A stretch of 6,915 nucleotides of DNA from Deltaproteobacteria bacterium RBG_13_61_14. GTDB lineage: Bacteria; RBG-13-61-14. Under the pieces are notes generated by a model, which saw only the letters and a program-made list of their open reading frames with translations, was not told the origin of the DNA and did no database searches. Below are positions 6,200 through 6,915 of the stretch, piece by piece. A program made the translations under genes and the position numbers. Location of the stretch: the NCBI GenBank assembly GCA_001797815.1, contig MGQK01000036.1, positions 25,011 to 31,925 on the forward strand, read 5' to 3'. How positions within the stretch are numbered: position 1 is the first letter of the stretch; every line of letters begins with the position of its first letter.

Positions 6200-6915
6200 A
6201 TGGAAGAGGCGTTGATCGTGGCGGCGAAACGGACCGCCATCGGCCGCAAGGGGAAGTCGTTGTCGCTGGCGCGGCCGGAGGAGTTGTTGGCCGAGGTGCT
6301 GTTGGCGGTGGTCAAGGACGTGAACCTGGACCCCAACCTGATTGACGACGTGCTGGTGGGATGCGTCTACCAGATCGGGGAGCAGGCCTGCTGCGTGGCG
6401 CGCAACGCCACCGTGGCCGGCGGCTTTCCGGCCGACACCCCGGCTTCCACTCTCAACCGCCAGTGCGGCTCGGCGCTCTCCGCGCTCAACTTTTGCGCCA
6501 CCACCATCCGCGCCGGCGAGGCCGACGTCATGATCGCGGGCGGCATTGAGATCATGAGCAAGTATCCGATCATGTCCGACTTCTGGGGCCTGAACAAGGG
6601 CCTGCCCTTCGGCCAGAAGTTTGCGGACGCTTGCGGGGGCAAGGTGGTGAACCAGGGCGAGGCGGCGGAGTTGATCGCCAAGAAGTGGGGCATCAGCCGC
6701 GAGGCCATGGACGAGTTCGGCTTTCACTCGCACATGAAAGCGGCCAAGGCGCAAGCGGCCGGCAAGTTCAAAGCCGAGATCTATCCGGTGGAAGTGACCA
6801 CGCCCGAGGGCGAGAAGAAGATTTTCGACCAGGACGAGGGCATCCGGCCCGATACCACACTGGAGAAGCTCGCCGCTTTGAAGCCGGCGCTGGGCACGAG
6901 CATGATCACGGCCGG
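6200..6915 (+). CDS. Thiolase (acetyl-CoA acetyltransferase family), N-terminal part
   Basis: The open frame runs from ATG 6200 to the window end: 238 codons of a family usually near 390, so the gene is cut by the window, not broken. Thiolases either cleave 3-oxoacyl-CoA with CoA (beta-oxidation) or condense two acetyl-CoA. The N-terminus ALIVAAKRTAIGR (4-16) and the nucleophile loop NRQCGSALSAL (86-96) are present. Cys89 has the same number as in classical biosynthetic thiolase. AGGIEIMSKYP matches the usual AGGMESMS element. NQGEAAELIAKKWGISRE is the loop-domain helix, and the last residues ITAG lead into the conserved TAGN(A/S) region. The second Cys and the His of the active site lie beyond the edge. 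Preceded by TAAGGAG at seven bases. With the thioesterase and divergent dehydrogenase it suggests fatty acid degradation, but degradative and biosynthetic types cannot be separated from this half. Confidence 0.95.
   Translation, partial: MEEALIVAAKRTAIGRKGKSLSLARPEELLAEVLLAVVKDVNLDPNLIDDVLVGCVYQIGEQACCVARNATVAGGFPADTPASTLNRQCGSALSALNFCATTIRAGEADVMIAGGIEIMSKYPIMSDFWGLNKGLPFGQKFADACGGKVVNQGEAAELIAKKWGISREAMDEFGFHSHMKAAKAQAAGKFKAEIYPVEVTTPEGEKKIFDQDEGIRPDTTLEKLAALKPALGTSMITA

Noticed and set aside
6185-6754. A 189-codon - strand open frame opposite the thiolase
   Set aside because: Antisense shadow. The + strand frame has the thiolase nucleophile motif and a strong ribosome binding site.

Overview
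This is a GC-rich bacterial chromosome segment with seven protein-coding genes. Two run off or up to the window edges, and none looks like phage or plasmid cargo. A divergent relative of the futalosine-route menaquinone enzyme MqnA, a PilB/GspE-type ATPase, a fatty-acid oxidation set and short dispersed intergenic repeats fit a free-living soil or sediment lineage. Acidobacteriota is my first guess, from gene style only and with low confidence; Myxococcota- or Rokubacteria-like lineages are not excluded.

Layout. Left block, + strand: a type II secretion / type IV pilus assembly ATPase (19-1659) is followed 29 bases later by a divergent MqnA-family protein (1689-2504). A short palindrome (2519-2535) separates this from the middle block. 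Middle block, - strand, transcribed right to left: an acyl-CoA dehydrogenase (5590-4394), a small membrane methyltransferase of the ICMT/PEMT type (4231-3635) and a low-specificity L-threonine aldolase (3569-2538). The gap between dehydrogenase and methyltransferase holds an octamer-based repeat in inverted and direct copies. Right block, + strand: a PaaI-type hotdog thioesterase (5691-6116), an intergenic pair of stem-loops, and the first 238 codons of a thiolase (6200 to the window end).

How the genes fit together. Dehydrogenase, thioesterase and thiolase form a small acyl-CoA handling module: alpha,beta-dehydrogenation, hydrolysis of dead-end thioesters, and thiolytic cleavage or condensation. 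It is expressed from both sides of a 100-base intergenic region. The best promoter matches there face each other. Their -35 and -10 elements are placed with exact mirror symmetry around an 18-base perfect palindrome, which is the most interesting non-coding structure I found. A third promoter-like match with the same TGCTAG core lies directly at the threonine aldolase start and would give an almost leaderless mRNA.

Other points of interest are an Asn-to-His change at the conserved N-terminal position of the MqnA-family protein, the IVD/LCAD-type placement of the catalytic Glu in the dehydrogenase, and a lower-GC methyltransferase gene whose longest open frame begins inside a repeat. I saw no tRNA, rRNA, CRISPR array, transposase or clear novel defence-type system.
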